Positions 1 to 6,418 of a DNA stretch of 9,063 nt are shown piece after piece. Source of the stretch: a bacterium. Lineage in GTDB: Bacteria; Actinomycetota; Acidimicrobiia; UBA5794; ZC4RG35. The position numbers and the translations under genes were made by a program. Each line of letters opens with the position of its first letter. Position 1 is the first letter of the stretch. The DNA lies in the NCBI GenBank assembly GCA_028819835.1, contig JAPPKR010000266.1, forward strand, positions 1 to 9,063, given 5' to 3'. The notes under the pieces are model-generated. The model ran no database searches and was not told the origin of the DNA. It saw only the letters and a list, made by a program, of their open reading frames with translations.

Positions 1-1
1 C

Positions 2-289
2 CGACCAGTTGAAATACATGTGCATCTGGTAGATGTCCTCGGGTTCCTCGAAGTCATCTTCCATCTCGTCGAGGCGGTCGATCAGGGCCAGGAGCGCCCG
101 GGGTTCCACATCCAATGACAGGTGGAGATCGATGGGCTGGCTGCAGGACTCGGCGGGGTGGAGATCCACCTCCCAAGACTGGCGGAGGGAGTAGGTCTCC
201 ACGAAGTGGCGCTCGTCATGGATGTGAAAGCCGTGCTTGATTGCGTGTTCTTTGACGTTGTGGATGAACCCGGCGATGTCGATCGGCAT
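2..289 (-). CDS. Hypothetical acidic protein, 3' end cut by window edge
   Basis: An open minus-strand frame runs from ATG at 289-287 down to the window edge without a stop (96 complete codons). It begins MPIDIAGFIHNVKEHAIKHG and is rich in Asp, Glu and His, with an acidic stretch (DEMEDDFEEPED) near residues 76-87. I do not recognise the family. No signal peptide or membrane segment is visible, so a soluble cytoplasmic protein is likely. Codons are GC-ending as in the neighbours, which supports real coding. An in-frame TAG at 304-302 with no start codon in between makes 289 the first possible start. There is no Shine-Dalgarno site, but a TAGTCT hexamer lies 9 nt upstream. The gene is divergent from aroF. 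Its C-terminus and function cannot be judged from this window. Confidence 0.7.
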   Translation of the reverse strand, partial: MPIDIAGFIHNVKEHAIKHGFHIHDERHFVETYSLRQSWEVDLHPAESCSQPIDLHLSLDVEPRALLALIDRLDEMEDDFEEPEDIYQMHMYFNWS

Positions 290-298
290 ACCGGCAAG

Positions 299-304
299 AG
301 ACTA
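299..304 (-). promoter_or_regulatory. Candidate -10 element for the left-edge gene
   Basis: On the minus strand the hexamer TAGTCT ends 9 nt before the ATG at 289, with no Shine-Dalgarno site between. This fits a leaderless or nearly leaderless transcript. It sits inside a small inverted repeat (ACCGG at 290-294, CCGGT at 305-309), which could be an operator or chance. No convincing -35 was seen. Confidence 0.35.
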
Positions 305-406
305 CCGGTTTCGGGACATGCAAGCACCGCCGGCCCCTCGGGATATTTCGCGGAGCCCCAGGAGGGGGAAACGGCGAACACCGGCCGGTTGCGAAGCCGT
401 AACATC

Positions 407-427
407 TATACGGTCGACCCCTGAGGA
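407..427 (+). promoter_or_regulatory. Candidate -10 and ribosome binding site of aroF
   Basis: TATACGGT at 407-414 offers a -10-like hexamer (TATACG or TACGGT). It is followed by GAGGA at 423-427, which is 5 nt before the ATG at 433. The Shine-Dalgarno match decides the aroF start and sets this gene apart from the mostly Shine-Dalgarno-free starts in the window. No good -35 at normal spacing was found, so the promoter part is weak. Confidence 0.4.
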
Positions 428-432
428 CCTCG

Positions 433-1446
433 ATGATCATCGTTATGAGAAAAGACGCCACCCAGAACCAGATAGAGACGGTGGTGAACCGCCTCGAGTC
501 GATAGATTGTGAGGCTCATGTCTCGGTGGGCCGCTTCCGTACCGTCATCGGAGCGGTGGGCGACCGTAACCAGATCCTGCAGTTGCCCCTGGAGGCGCTG
601 GCCGGAGTGGAGCGGGCGGTGCCGGTGATGAGGTCCTACAAGCTGGTCAGCCGCGAGTTCCAGGACGCCGACACGGTGATCGACGTGCGAGGGGTGCACA
701 TCGGGGACGGATCGTTCACGCCGGTTGCCGGACCGTGCGCGGTGGAGTCCCGAGACGTCCTGTTCGAGACCGCCGAGGCGGTCAGGGCGGCGGGAGCCAC
801 GGTGCTGCGGGGAGACGCCTTCAAGCCCCGCACCTCGCCGTTCTCCTTCCAGGGTCTCAAGGAGAAGGGTTTGATCCTCCTGGCGGAGGCTCGGGAGGAG
901 TTCGACATGCCCTTCGTGGCCGAGGTGCTGGACCCCCGGGACGTGGAGTTGGTCGCCAGCTACGCCGACATCCTTCGCATCGGCACGCGCAACATGTCCA
1001 ATTTCGCCCTGCTGACCGAGGTGGGACGGACCGAGACCCCGGTGATGCTCAAGCGAGGATTCACCGCCACCCTGGAAGAGTGGTTGAACGCCGCCGAGTA
1101 CATCTACAAGGAGGGCAACCAGGAGATCATCCTGGTGGAGCGGGGCATCCGCACCTTCGAGACCGCTTCCCGCAACACCCTGGACATCACCGCCATTCCC
1201 CTGCTCAAGGAACTGTCTCACCTCCCGGTGCTGGTCGACCCCTCTCACGCCTCCGGGAAGAGGCATCTGGTGCCGCCGCTGGCGAGGGCGGGGCTGGCAG
1301 TGGGAGCTGACGGGCTGATGGTCGACGTCCATCCCGCCCCCGACACCGCCCTGGTCGACGGCGCCCAGGCGATACTGCCCGAGGAGTTCGCCGAGTTGAT
1401 GAAGAGCATCGAGGTGATGGCCCGAGCGCTGGGCATCCCCCTCTAG
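433..1446 (+). CDS. aroF: 3-deoxy-7-phosphoheptulonate (DAHP) synthase, type I-beta
   Basis: This cytoplasmic enzyme condenses phosphoenolpyruvate and erythrose 4-phosphate, the first step of the shikimate pathway. The 337-residue protein has an N-terminal ferredoxin-like (ACT-like) regulatory domain (about 1-70), then a TIM-barrel catalytic domain. Visible motifs are AGPCAVES (99-106), [11 protein letters not shown] (131-141), [11 protein letters not shown] (184-194), MLKRGF (205-210), ERGIRTFE (236-243), DPSHASG (269-275) and DGLMVDVHP (293-301). Its numbering matches Thermotoga maritima DAHP synthase: predicted metal ligands are Cys102, His272, residue 298 and Asp309. Residue 298 is Asp here rather than the Glu of the Thermotoga enzyme. 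The start is set by GAGGA 5 nt upstream. The stop TAG abuts the ATG of tyrA, so the two are probably co-transcribed. In this family the N-terminal domain mediates tyrosine/phenylalanine feedback, which fits the tyrA partner. Confidence 0.96.
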   Translation: MIIVMRKDATQNQIETVVNRLESIDCEAHVSVGRFRTVIGAVGDRNQILQLPLEALAGVERAVPVMRSYKLVSREFQDADTVIDVRGVHIGDGSFTPVAGPCAVESRDVLFETAEAVRAAGATVLRGDAFKPRTSPFSFQGLKEKGLILLAEAREEFDMPFVAEVLDPRDVELVASYADILRIGTRNMSNFALLTEVGRTETPVMLKRGFTATLEEWLNAAEYIYKEGNQEIILVERGIRTFETASRNTLDITAIPLLKELSHLPVLVDPSHASGKRHLVPPLARAGLAVGADGLMVDVHPAPDTALVDGAQAILPEEFAELMKSIEVMARALGIPL

Positions 1447-2475
1447 ATGCCTTCGGCCTCGGTTGTCGGCACCGGGCTGATCGGTGCTTCGATCGGGATC
1501 GGGCTTTCCGTGGCCGGATGGGAGGTGTGCGGATGGGACACCAACCCCGAGCACCTGGCTCAAGCGGCTTCCGTGGGAGCGGTCTCCAAGCAGGCCGGGA
1601 GCCTGGAGGAAGCCGTCGAGGGCGCCGAACTGGTGATCCTGGCATCGCCTCCCAGGGCGACGATCTCAATGCTCACCGAGCTCCGGACCGATGCGCTGGT
1701 CACCGACGTGGCAGGCATCAAACAGCCGGTGGTGGCGGCGGCCAGGCATCTCCCCCGGTTCGTTGGAGGCCACCCAATGGCCGGCCGGGAGGTCTCCGGT
1801 CCGCTGGGAGCTAGCGGAGGGCTGTTCCGCGGCGCCACCTGGGTGATCACCACCGATCATGCGGATTCCCGGGACATCCTCGCCGTCTCCGAACTCGCCC
1901 GGACATTGGAGGCGGTGCCGGTGAAGATGACCGCCGACCGCCACGATCGCATAGTGGCCCTGGTCAGCCACCTTCCCATGGTGCTGGCCGCCTCCCTGGT
2001 CGACCGGCTGTCCCGGGAAGGCGCCGCCGCCGACGCGCTGGTGGCCGGAGGGTTCCGTGACCTCACCAGGATCGCCCTGTCGGATTCGGACTGGTGGGCG
2101 GACCTGCTGGTCTCCAACCGGGTCTCCCTCTCCTCGGTGCTGCGGGAGATGTCGGCCGGATTGGAGGACTGGGCGAGGCATCTGGAGGGTCTCGAAGACC
2201 AGTGGGTAGGCGAGCTTCTGGGTTCGGCGAGGCGGGCCCGCGCCGCATTCGCCCCCCCGGGCGAAGGGCTGGGGGTGTTGCTGGAGGACCGACCGGGAGA
2301 GATCGCCCGGGTGGGCCATGCGCTTTCTGAGAGCGGCGTGGACCTGCGGGACCTCCAACTCCGCCACGCCACCCATGGCGGCGGAGGAGTGCTCACCCTC
2401 TCGGTCCGGCCGGAGGAGTCCGACAGCCTGCGCAGGGCCCTGAGAGCGGAGGGTTTCCGGCTCCTGGGAGACTGA
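1447..2475 (+). CDS. tyrA: Prephenate dehydrogenase with C-terminal ACT domain
   Basis: It oxidatively decarboxylates prephenate to 4-hydroxyphenylpyruvate, the committed step to tyrosine, probably using NAD+. The protein has 342 residues. Residues 5-13 (SVVGTGLIG) form the Rossmann GxGxxG turn; the acidic residue after the second strand is Asp31. GGHPMAGRE (107-115) and SHLPMVLA (174-181, with the expected catalytic His175) are family signatures, as is GFRDLTRIA (202-210). From about 274 onward LGVLLEDRPGEIARV begins an ACT domain, the usual amino-acid-sensing module of such dehydrogenases. The ATG follows the aroF TAG directly, with no Shine-Dalgarno sequence, so translation is probably coupled to aroF. 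The stop lies only 3 nt from the stop of the convergent crcB gene, and no terminator hairpin was found between them. Confidence 0.94.
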   Translation: MPSASVVGTGLIGASIGIGLSVAGWEVCGWDTNPEHLAQAASVGAVSKQAGSLEEAVEGAELVILASPPRATISMLTELRTDALVTDVAGIKQPVVAAARHLPRFVGGHPMAGREVSGPLGASGGLFRGATWVITTDHADSRDILAVSELARTLEAVPVKMTADRHDRIVALVSHLPMVLAASLVDRLSREGAAADALVAGGFRDLTRIALSDSDWWADLLVSNRVSLSSVLREMSAGLEDWARHLEGLEDQWVGELLGSARRARAAFAPPGEGLGVLLEDRPGEIARVGHALSESGVDLRDLQLRHATHGGGGVLTLSVRPEESDSLRRALRAEGFRLLGD

Positions 2476-2478
2476 CCC

Positions 2479-2838
2479 CTAGACGCCGCCCCCGGCCGCC
2501 ATCCCGCTCCACGCCAGGGCGATTCCTGCCAGGGTGAGGGGCAGGACCCTCAACCAGACGCTCCCCGCGCGTTGGCGGGATTCTTCGAGGGTCTCGATCA
2601 TCCACGTCGAAAAGGTGGTGAGAGCCCCCAGGAAACCGGTCCCCAGGACAGTTCCCCACAACGGGTCGATCCGTCCGGCGTCGGTGAGGGCCACCAGCAA
2701 ACCGAGGGCGAAGGCGCCGGCCAGATTGACCACGCCGGTGCCGGTGCCCCGCCTGCTCCGGTCATCCAGCCAGGCTGTGAGGAGCCACCGAAGGCAGGCT
2801 CCGATGCCGCCGGCCAGGGCCACACCCAGGATCACCAT
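2479..2838 (-). CDS. crcB: CrcB/Fluc fluoride channel, second subunit
   Basis: Fluc proteins are small membrane channels that export toxic fluoride as antiparallel dimers. This 119-residue protein has about four hydrophobic segments and the family motifs GGIGACLRW (10-18), GTGTGVVNLAGAF (31-43, with pore Asn38) and GALTTFSTW (71-79). The second Phe of the usual TTFSTF pair is Trp79, and the last membrane segment lacks the usual Tyr of the polar track. The start is the ATG at 2838-2836, because GGAGGAGG lies just upstream on this strand; translation upstream of it in this frame reads as Arg/Gly-rich non-protein sequence. It overlaps the end of the first crcB by 7 nt (2832-2838). Such tandem pairs usually form heterodimers, which fits the unequal motifs here. 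Confidence 0.92.
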   Translation of the reverse strand: MVILGVALAGGIGACLRWLLTAWLDDRSRRGTGTGVVNLAGAFALGLLVALTDAGRIDPLWGTVLGTGFLGALTTFSTWMIETLEESRQRAGSVWLRVLPLTLAGIALAWSGMAAGGGV

Positions 2839-3218
2839 GCCAGGCTCCTCCTCCGGGCTGCCGACGCCACCCACAGGCCGGCGAGGACGCTGCCGCCCAC
2901 GTAGACCGCCGCGGCGGTCGGGCCTCCTTGGTCGAAGATGGTTATGGCTTCCACGGCGAAGGTGGAGAAGGTGGTCAGGGCGCCGGAGAAGCCGACGCCC
3001 ATGAGCGACCAGGCCAAACCTCGTTCTCCCCGCCGCGCCGCCATGCCGGCCAGGACCCCGAGAATCGCCGACCCCAGGAGGTTGGCGACCACCGTGGCAC
3101 CGACGACCTGCCCCACCGGCGCCAGCCACTCGCCGAGTCCGTAGCGGGCCAACGCTCCCAACGACCCTCCGCAGAAGACCGCGATCGCCGTCATGGGGCT
3201 GCCGGGCATCGGCGTCAT
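2832..3218 (-). CDS. crcB: CrcB/Fluc fluoride channel, first subunit
   Basis: This is the upstream member of the fluoride channel pair, 128 residues if the first ATG is used. Motifs are GGSLGALARYGLGEW (17-31), VVANLLGSAILG (43-54, with the conserved Asn46) and GFSGALTTFSTF (76-87) carrying both pore Phe residues (84 and 87). The last hydrophobic segment keeps a Tyr (106) and Ser (110) in polar-track-like spacing. Three ATGs are possible (3218, 3209, 3194), none with a Shine-Dalgarno site. I chose 3218 because a TACGCT hexamer ends 8 nt before it, fitting a leaderless message; 3194 would give a start closer to the family norm. There is no room for a crcB-type fluoride riboswitch, so fluoride control at the RNA level is not evident. 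The gene is divergent from nadE. Confidence 0.92.
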   Translation of the reverse strand: MTPMPGSPMTAIAVFCGGSLGALARYGLGEWLAPVGQVVGATVVANLLGSAILGVLAGMAARRGERGLAWSLMGVGFSGALTTFSTFAVEAITIFDQGGPTAAAVYVGGSVLAGLWVASAARRRSLAW

Positions 3219-3226
3219 CGAAGATC

Positions 3227-3232
3227 AGCGTA
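3227..3232 (-). promoter_or_regulatory. Candidate -10 element for the crcB pair
   Basis: TACGCT on the minus strand ends 8 nt before the ATG at 3218, with no Shine-Dalgarno site. This is compatible with leaderless transcription. No -35 box was recognised. Confidence 0.35.
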
Positions 3233-3238
3233 TCACGG

Positions 3239-3246
3239 GGTTAACC
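3239..3246. repeat. Palindrome GGTTAACC between divergent crcB and nadE
   Basis: A perfect 8-bp palindrome lies between the two divergent candidate -10 elements (3227-3232 and 3272-3277). It could be an operator shared by both promoters, but an 8-bp palindrome may also be chance. Confidence 0.25.
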
Positions 3247-3271
3247 GGCATGGCGGTCACACCTGGTTACG

Positions 3272-3277
3272 TATCCT
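3272..3277 (+). promoter_or_regulatory. Candidate -10 element of nadE
   Basis: TATCCT ends 7 nt before the nadE ATG at 3285, and no Shine-Dalgarno sequence is present. The spacing places the transcription start at or next to the A of the ATG, i.e. a leaderless message. No clear -35 was seen. Confidence 0.4.
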
Positions 3278-3284
3278 TGTGGGC

Positions 3285-4931
3285 ATGCGAATCGCCGGCG
3301 CCCAATGCAACTTCGACGTGGGAGACCTGGAGGGCAATTGTCGAAGGATCCTCGACGCCATGGACTGGGCCGAGCGGGAAAAAGCCGATCTCCTGGTCCT
3401 TCCCGAGTTGGCCGTCAGCGGGTATCCGCCCGAGGACCTGGCGCTGCGGGGTGACTTCCTGGCGGCCAACCGGGCCGTGCTGGACCGGCTTGCGGAGCGG
3501 TCGGACCGGACCGTAACCGTGGTCGGGTTCCTGGACTCCTCCCGCCCCGGTGCCGGGGAGGACGACGCCGCACCCCGCCGGGTGGCCAACGCCGCGGCCA
3601 TCCTGGGGTCGGGCCGCATCCAGGGGATCTATCACAAGGAGCACCTGCCCAACTACGGGGTCTTCGACGAGCGGCGCTGGTTCTATCCGGGCCGCAACGC
3701 GGTCCGCACCTGGCCGGCGGGGACCACGCGGGTGGGCGTCTCGGTCTGCGAGGACCTCTGGATGGAGGAGGGCCCCTGGCGGCTGCTGGCCGAGGCCGGC
3801 GCCGGGGTGATCGTCAACATCAACGCATCCCCCTACCACCTGGGAAAGGCCGCCGAGCGGGAGGCGCTGGTCTCCCGCCGCGCCCGGGCGGCCGGAACGC
3901 CGGTGGTCTATCTCAATCTGGTGGGAGGCCAGGACGAGTTGGTGTTCGACGGCGCCTCGCTGGTGGCCGGATCCGACGGGGCCATCCTCTATCGCGCCGC
4001 CCAGTTCACAGAGGAGCGTTTCCTCCTGGATGTCCCATCGGCCGGCGAGGAGGCTGCCGCGGGGCGGCCTCAGCGGGAGTGGATGGAGGCCGAGGAAGAG
4101 GTCTGGGAGGCGCTGACGCTGGCCGTTCGCGACTACGTGCGCAAGAACCGCTTCGAGGCGGCGGTGGTGGGCCTGTCGGGGGGGATCGACTCGGCGGTCA
4201 CCGCCTGTCTGGCCGCCGACGCGCTGGGCCCCGACCGGGTTTGGGGGGTGTCCATGCCGAGTGTCTACAGCTCCGAGCATTCCAAGACCGACGCCAAGCG
4301 GCTCTCGTCCAACCTGGGCATCCGTTTCGACATGGTCCCCATCGAACGGGCCCACGCCGCCTTCGTGGACACCCTGGCTCCGGTGATGGGAACCGCCGAG
4401 TGGGGCGTCGCCGGGGAGAACCTGCAGGCCCGGGCGCGGGGATCGATCCTCATGGCCCTCTCCAACCGGTACGGAGGGCTGGTGCTGGCCACCGGCAACA
4501 AGTCGGAGCTGTCGGTGGGTTATGCCACCCTCTACGGCGACATGGTGGGAGCCTTCGCGCCGCTGAAGGACGTCTACAAGACCCTCGTGTACCGCCTGGC
4601 GCGGTGGAGAAACCGCCGGAAACCGGTCATCCCCACCGAGATTCTCACCAAGCCTCCCTCCGCGGAACTCCGTCCCGACCAGTTGGACACCGACTCGCTC
4701 CCACCCTATGATGTTTTGGATTCCGTCCTGGCCATGTACATCGATTTGGAACGTTCTATGGAAGAGATAACGGCTGCCGGCTTCGATCCGGCCCTGGTGC
4801 GCCAGGTGGTCGGCCTGGTGGAGCGGTCCGAGTACAAGAGACGCCAGTCGGCGCCGGGTCCCAAGATCACCACCAAGTCCCTGGGACGGGAGAGGCGCCG
4901 TCCTATCACCAGCGGTTGGAACCTCCGATGA
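3285..4931 (+). CDS. nadE: Glutamine-dependent NAD+ synthetase
   Basis: It catalyses the last step of NAD biosynthesis, ATP-dependent amidation of nicotinate adenine dinucleotide with ammonia drawn from glutamine. The 548-residue protein has two domains. Residues 1-250 form a nitrilase-type glutaminase with the triad Glu41 (LPELAVSGYPPEDL), Lys118 (YHKEHLPNYGVFDE) and Cys155 (SVCEDLW). Residues about 270-548 form the synthetase, with the PP-loop LSGGIDSA (297-304), GENLQARARG (377-386) and ATGNKSELSVGY (402-413). The C-terminus (KRRQSAPGPKITTKSLGRERR) is typical of the family. This is the short glutamine-dependent form; Mycobacterium tuberculosis NadE is over 100 residues longer. The start was chosen because MRIAGAQCNF is the usual N-terminus; the open frame further upstream overlaps crcB and reads as non-protein sequence. 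The stop overlaps the next ATG (ATGA). Confidence 0.96.
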   Translation: MRIAGAQCNFDVGDLEGNCRRILDAMDWAEREKADLLVLPELAVSGYPPEDLALRGDFLAANRAVLDRLAERSDRTVTVVGFLDSSRPGAGEDDAAPRRVANAAAILGSGRIQGIYHKEHLPNYGVFDERRWFYPGRNAVRTWPAGTTRVGVSVCEDLWMEEGPWRLLAEAGAGVIVNINASPYHLGKAAEREALVSRRARAAGTPVVYLNLVGGQDELVFDGASLVAGSDGAILYRAAQFTEERFLLDVPSAGEEAAAGRPQREWMEAEEEVWEALTLAVRDYVRKNRFEAAVVGLSGGIDSAVTACLAADALGPDRVWGVSMPSVYSSEHSKTDAKRLSSNLGIRFDMVPIERAHAAFVDTLAPVMGTAEWGVAGENLQARARGSILMALSNRYGGLVLATGNKSELSVGYATLYGDMVGAFAPLKDVYKTLVYRLARWRNRRKPVIPTEILTKPPSAELRPDQLDTDSLPPYDVLDSVLAMYIDLERSMEEITAAGFDPALVRQVVGLVERSEYKRRQSAPGPKITTKSLGRERRRPITSGWNLR

Positions 4932-5746
4932 GCGGGCATGCCATCCTGGTCGACGGCAAGCCCTCGGGGCCGCTGGTCTTCGACATGGACAGTCCCACCA
5001 TCACCAGGGGCGACGGATGCTTCGAGGTGATGCGCGTGTACCGGGGCGTTGCGTTCGAGTGGGACGCCCACCACGACCGCCTCCACCGGTCCGCCGCCAT
5101 GATGGATCTCAAGGTTCCCCCACGCGCCGATCTCGACTCCTGGGTGAAGCAGGTGGCGGCCTACGGCCCGGAGGGGCTGATCAGGGTGATCATTGGTCGG
5201 GGCGCCGCGCCGGGCCAGGAGAAGTGCGTGGTGACCTGGCATCCGGTTCCCTCCCGACCCGACACCATGACTCTCTTCCCGTTGACGGCTCCCTGGCACT
5301 CCGCCGGCCGACCCTGGGACCTCGCCGGGGGAAAGACCCTCTCCTACGGGCCCAACATGGCCGCCACCCGTCGCGCAGTGAAGGAGGGGTTCGACGAGGC
5401 CCTCCTGGTCTCTGACGACCAGACGGTGCTGGAGGGCCCGGTCTTCTCGGTGGCCTGGGTCTATGAGGGAGTGTGGGAGACCCCGTCGCTGGACCTGTTG
5501 ATTCTCGATTCGATAACCCGGCGGGTGGTGCTGGAACTGGTGTCGGACTCGGACGTACCCATGCGGGAGGGCCGCTTCGGCCTCGACCGAGTTTTGGAAG
5601 CCGAAGAGGTTATGGTGATCGGAACCACCCGGGAAGTGACGCCCGTGGTTGCGGTCGGGGAGCAGGAGTACCAATGGGGACCGGTCACCAAGCGCCTCAG
5701 AGAGGCCTTTGTGCGACGCGTCAGGCAGTCCATCGATGAAGCCTGA
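4928..5746 (+). CDS. Class IV PLP aminotransferase / aminodeoxychorismate lyase-like protein
   Basis: This 272-residue protein is a fold-type IV PLP enzyme, the group of branched-chain aminotransferase, D-amino acid aminotransferase and 4-amino-4-deoxychorismate lyase. Visible signatures are TRGDGCFEVMRVYRG (26-40), the PLP lysine in GGKTLSYGPNMAATR (Lys136), FDEALLV (155-161), VLEGPVFSVAWV (167-178, Glu169) and LDSITRRVVLEL (193-204). The EGPxFSV wording differs from the usual E-x-x-x-SN motif, so the exact substrate cannot be fixed. Nearby chorismate-pathway genes would suit a PabC role in folate synthesis, but no pabA or pabB is present. The ATG overlaps the nadE stop (ATGA, 4928-4931), so the two are translationally coupled; an alternative TTG start at 4916 is less likely. 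It is probably cytoplasmic. Confidence 0.85.
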   Translation: MSGHAILVDGKPSGPLVFDMDSPTITRGDGCFEVMRVYRGVAFEWDAHHDRLHRSAAMMDLKVPPRADLDSWVKQVAAYGPEGLIRVIIGRGAAPGQEKCVVTWHPVPSRPDTMTLFPLTAPWHSAGRPWDLAGGKTLSYGPNMAATRRAVKEGFDEALLVSDDQTVLEGPVFSVAWVYEGVWETPSLDLLILDSITRRVVLELVSDSDVPMREGRFGLDRVLEAEEVMVIGTTREVTPVVAVGEQEYQWGPVTKRLREAFVRRVRQSIDEA

Positions 5747-5778
5747 GGGAGCGGTTCCTCCCGAATCCTGCGGAACCG
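5747..5778 (+). repeat. Overlapping inverted repeats after the nadE operon
   Basis: CGGTTCC (5752-5758) and GGAACCG (5772-5778) form a 7-bp stem with a 13-nt loop. An alternative hairpin, GGGAG (5747-5751) with CTCCC (5758-5762), shares one base with it, so the two exclude each other. No T-tract follows, so this is not a standard intrinsic terminator. It may slow transcription, act as an operator, or be chance; the GGAACC arm also looks like an ECF -35. Confidence 0.35.
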
Positions 5779-5795
5779 ATCGGAAGTACCGGGTT
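5772..5795 (+). promoter_or_regulatory. Possible ECF-sigma promoter of the lipoprotein gene
   Basis: GGAAC (5772-5776) is followed after 16 nt by GTT (5793-5795), resembling the GGAAC/GTT core of actinobacterial SigE/SigH-type promoters. The GTT lies 7 nt before the ATG at 5803, and there is no TANNNT hexamer or Shine-Dalgarno site, so a stress-type leaderless promoter is conceivable. This is a short match and remains tentative. Confidence 0.28.
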
Positions 5796-5802
5796 TCTTG
5801 AC

Positions 5803-6375
5803 ATGACAGGGTCGGTGAACGCTCGCCTGGTCGGCATCCTGGCGGGACTGGCAATCCTGGCGACGGCCACGGCCTGTGGCGGTGACAACGATCCGGCCCT
5901 GGTGACCACTACCTCCCGCGTGGTGACCACCGCCGCTCCCACGACCGAGCCCGATTCCACCACAACCACCCAGCCCGATCCCACCACCACCACCGCAGAC
6001 GAGCCGGGGCCGGCCACGGAGTCTCCTTCGACCACGACGGACCAGGAGGGCGGCGAGATCTCCTTCCGGGTGGTCCGGCAGGAATCCACCAGGGACGGAA
6101 GCGTTCTGCACCTGGAAGTCCCTCCGGGCGACTACACCGATGTGGACCTAGAGAACCTGGTGCTGTCGATGTACGAGGAGCGAGATGACCTGTACGAACT
6201 GCACGTCCTCGACAACCCAGAGGCGCTCACGGCCCTCCTGACCCCCGAATCCGAGCGCACCCCCGAACAGAAGGCCCTGCTGGAGAGCCACTACCTGGTC
6301 AGCTTCCTCGAGGGCGCCATCCTCCGATTCCAGGGCCCCTTCGCCAACCTGGAGGGATACATCGTAGGCTCCTAA
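5803..6375 (+). CDS. Putative secreted lipoprotein with Thr/Pro-rich linker
   Basis: This 190-residue protein has a short N-terminus with Arg8, a hydrophobic core (LVGILAGLAILATATA) and Cys25. It therefore looks like a type II signal peptide with a slightly loose lipobox (ATAC, Ala rather than Leu at -3). After lipidation the protein would be anchored on the outer face of the membrane. Residues about 34-80 are a low-complexity Thr/Pro/Asp linker with two TTTT runs, typical of actinobacterial cell-envelope proteins. Residues about 84-190 form a compact acidic domain with VLHLEVPPGDYTDVDLENL (102-120), which I do not recognise as a named family. The start ATG lacks a Shine-Dalgarno site; a GTG at codon 5 is an alternative. 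The stop codon TAA lies in the 5' arm of a terminator. No neighbour suggests a function. Confidence 0.8.
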   Translation: MTGSVNARLVGILAGLAILATATACGGDNDPALVTTTSRVVTTAAPTTEPDSTTTTQPDPTTTTADEPGPATESPSTTTDQEGGEISFRVVRQESTRDGSVLHLEVPPGDYTDVDLENLVLSMYEERDDLYELHVLDNPEALTALLTPESERTPEQKALLESHYLVSFLEGAILRFQGPFANLEGYIVGS

Positions 6376-6418
6376 CGGCCCGCCAGCGCCGCCGCCCACC
6401 CGCTGCCGTTAATTTTTT
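6373..6418 (+). terminator. Intrinsic terminator of the lipoprotein gene
   Basis: TAACGG (6373-6378) pairs with CCGTTA (6406-6411), and CAGCG (6384-6388) pairs with CGCTG (6401-6405). A 5-nt bulge lies on the left arm and the loop is 12 nt. The stem is followed by a run of six T (6413-6418). The 5' arm begins in the stop codon. The structure faces the convergent mgtE but has no T-tract on the minus strand. Confidence 0.65.

Noticed and set aside
406..1563. Long minus-strand frame antisense to aroF
   Set aside because: It is a GC-rich shadow frame with His/Gln/Arg-rich non-protein composition, while the plus strand encodes a clear DAHP synthase.
2839..3129. An upstream extension of the second crcB frame
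   Set aside because: The extension is Arg/Gly-rich shadow sequence of crcB1. The ATG at 2838 has a strong Shine-Dalgarno site and starts at the expected CrcB N-terminus.
2928..3284. An upstream extension of the nadE frame of 119 codons
   Set aside because: It lies antisense to crcB1 and reads as low-complexity sequence. NadE proteins begin at MRIAGAQCNF, and a -10 candidate sits just before 3285.
3267..4355. Long minus-strand frame antisense to nadE
   Set aside because: It is a composition-driven shadow of nadE, with no recognisable motif.
5934..6003. Thr-codon repeats (ACC/ACG runs) as a tandem repeat element
   Set aside because: They encode the Thr/Pro-rich linker of the lipoprotein and have no regular unit at the DNA level.
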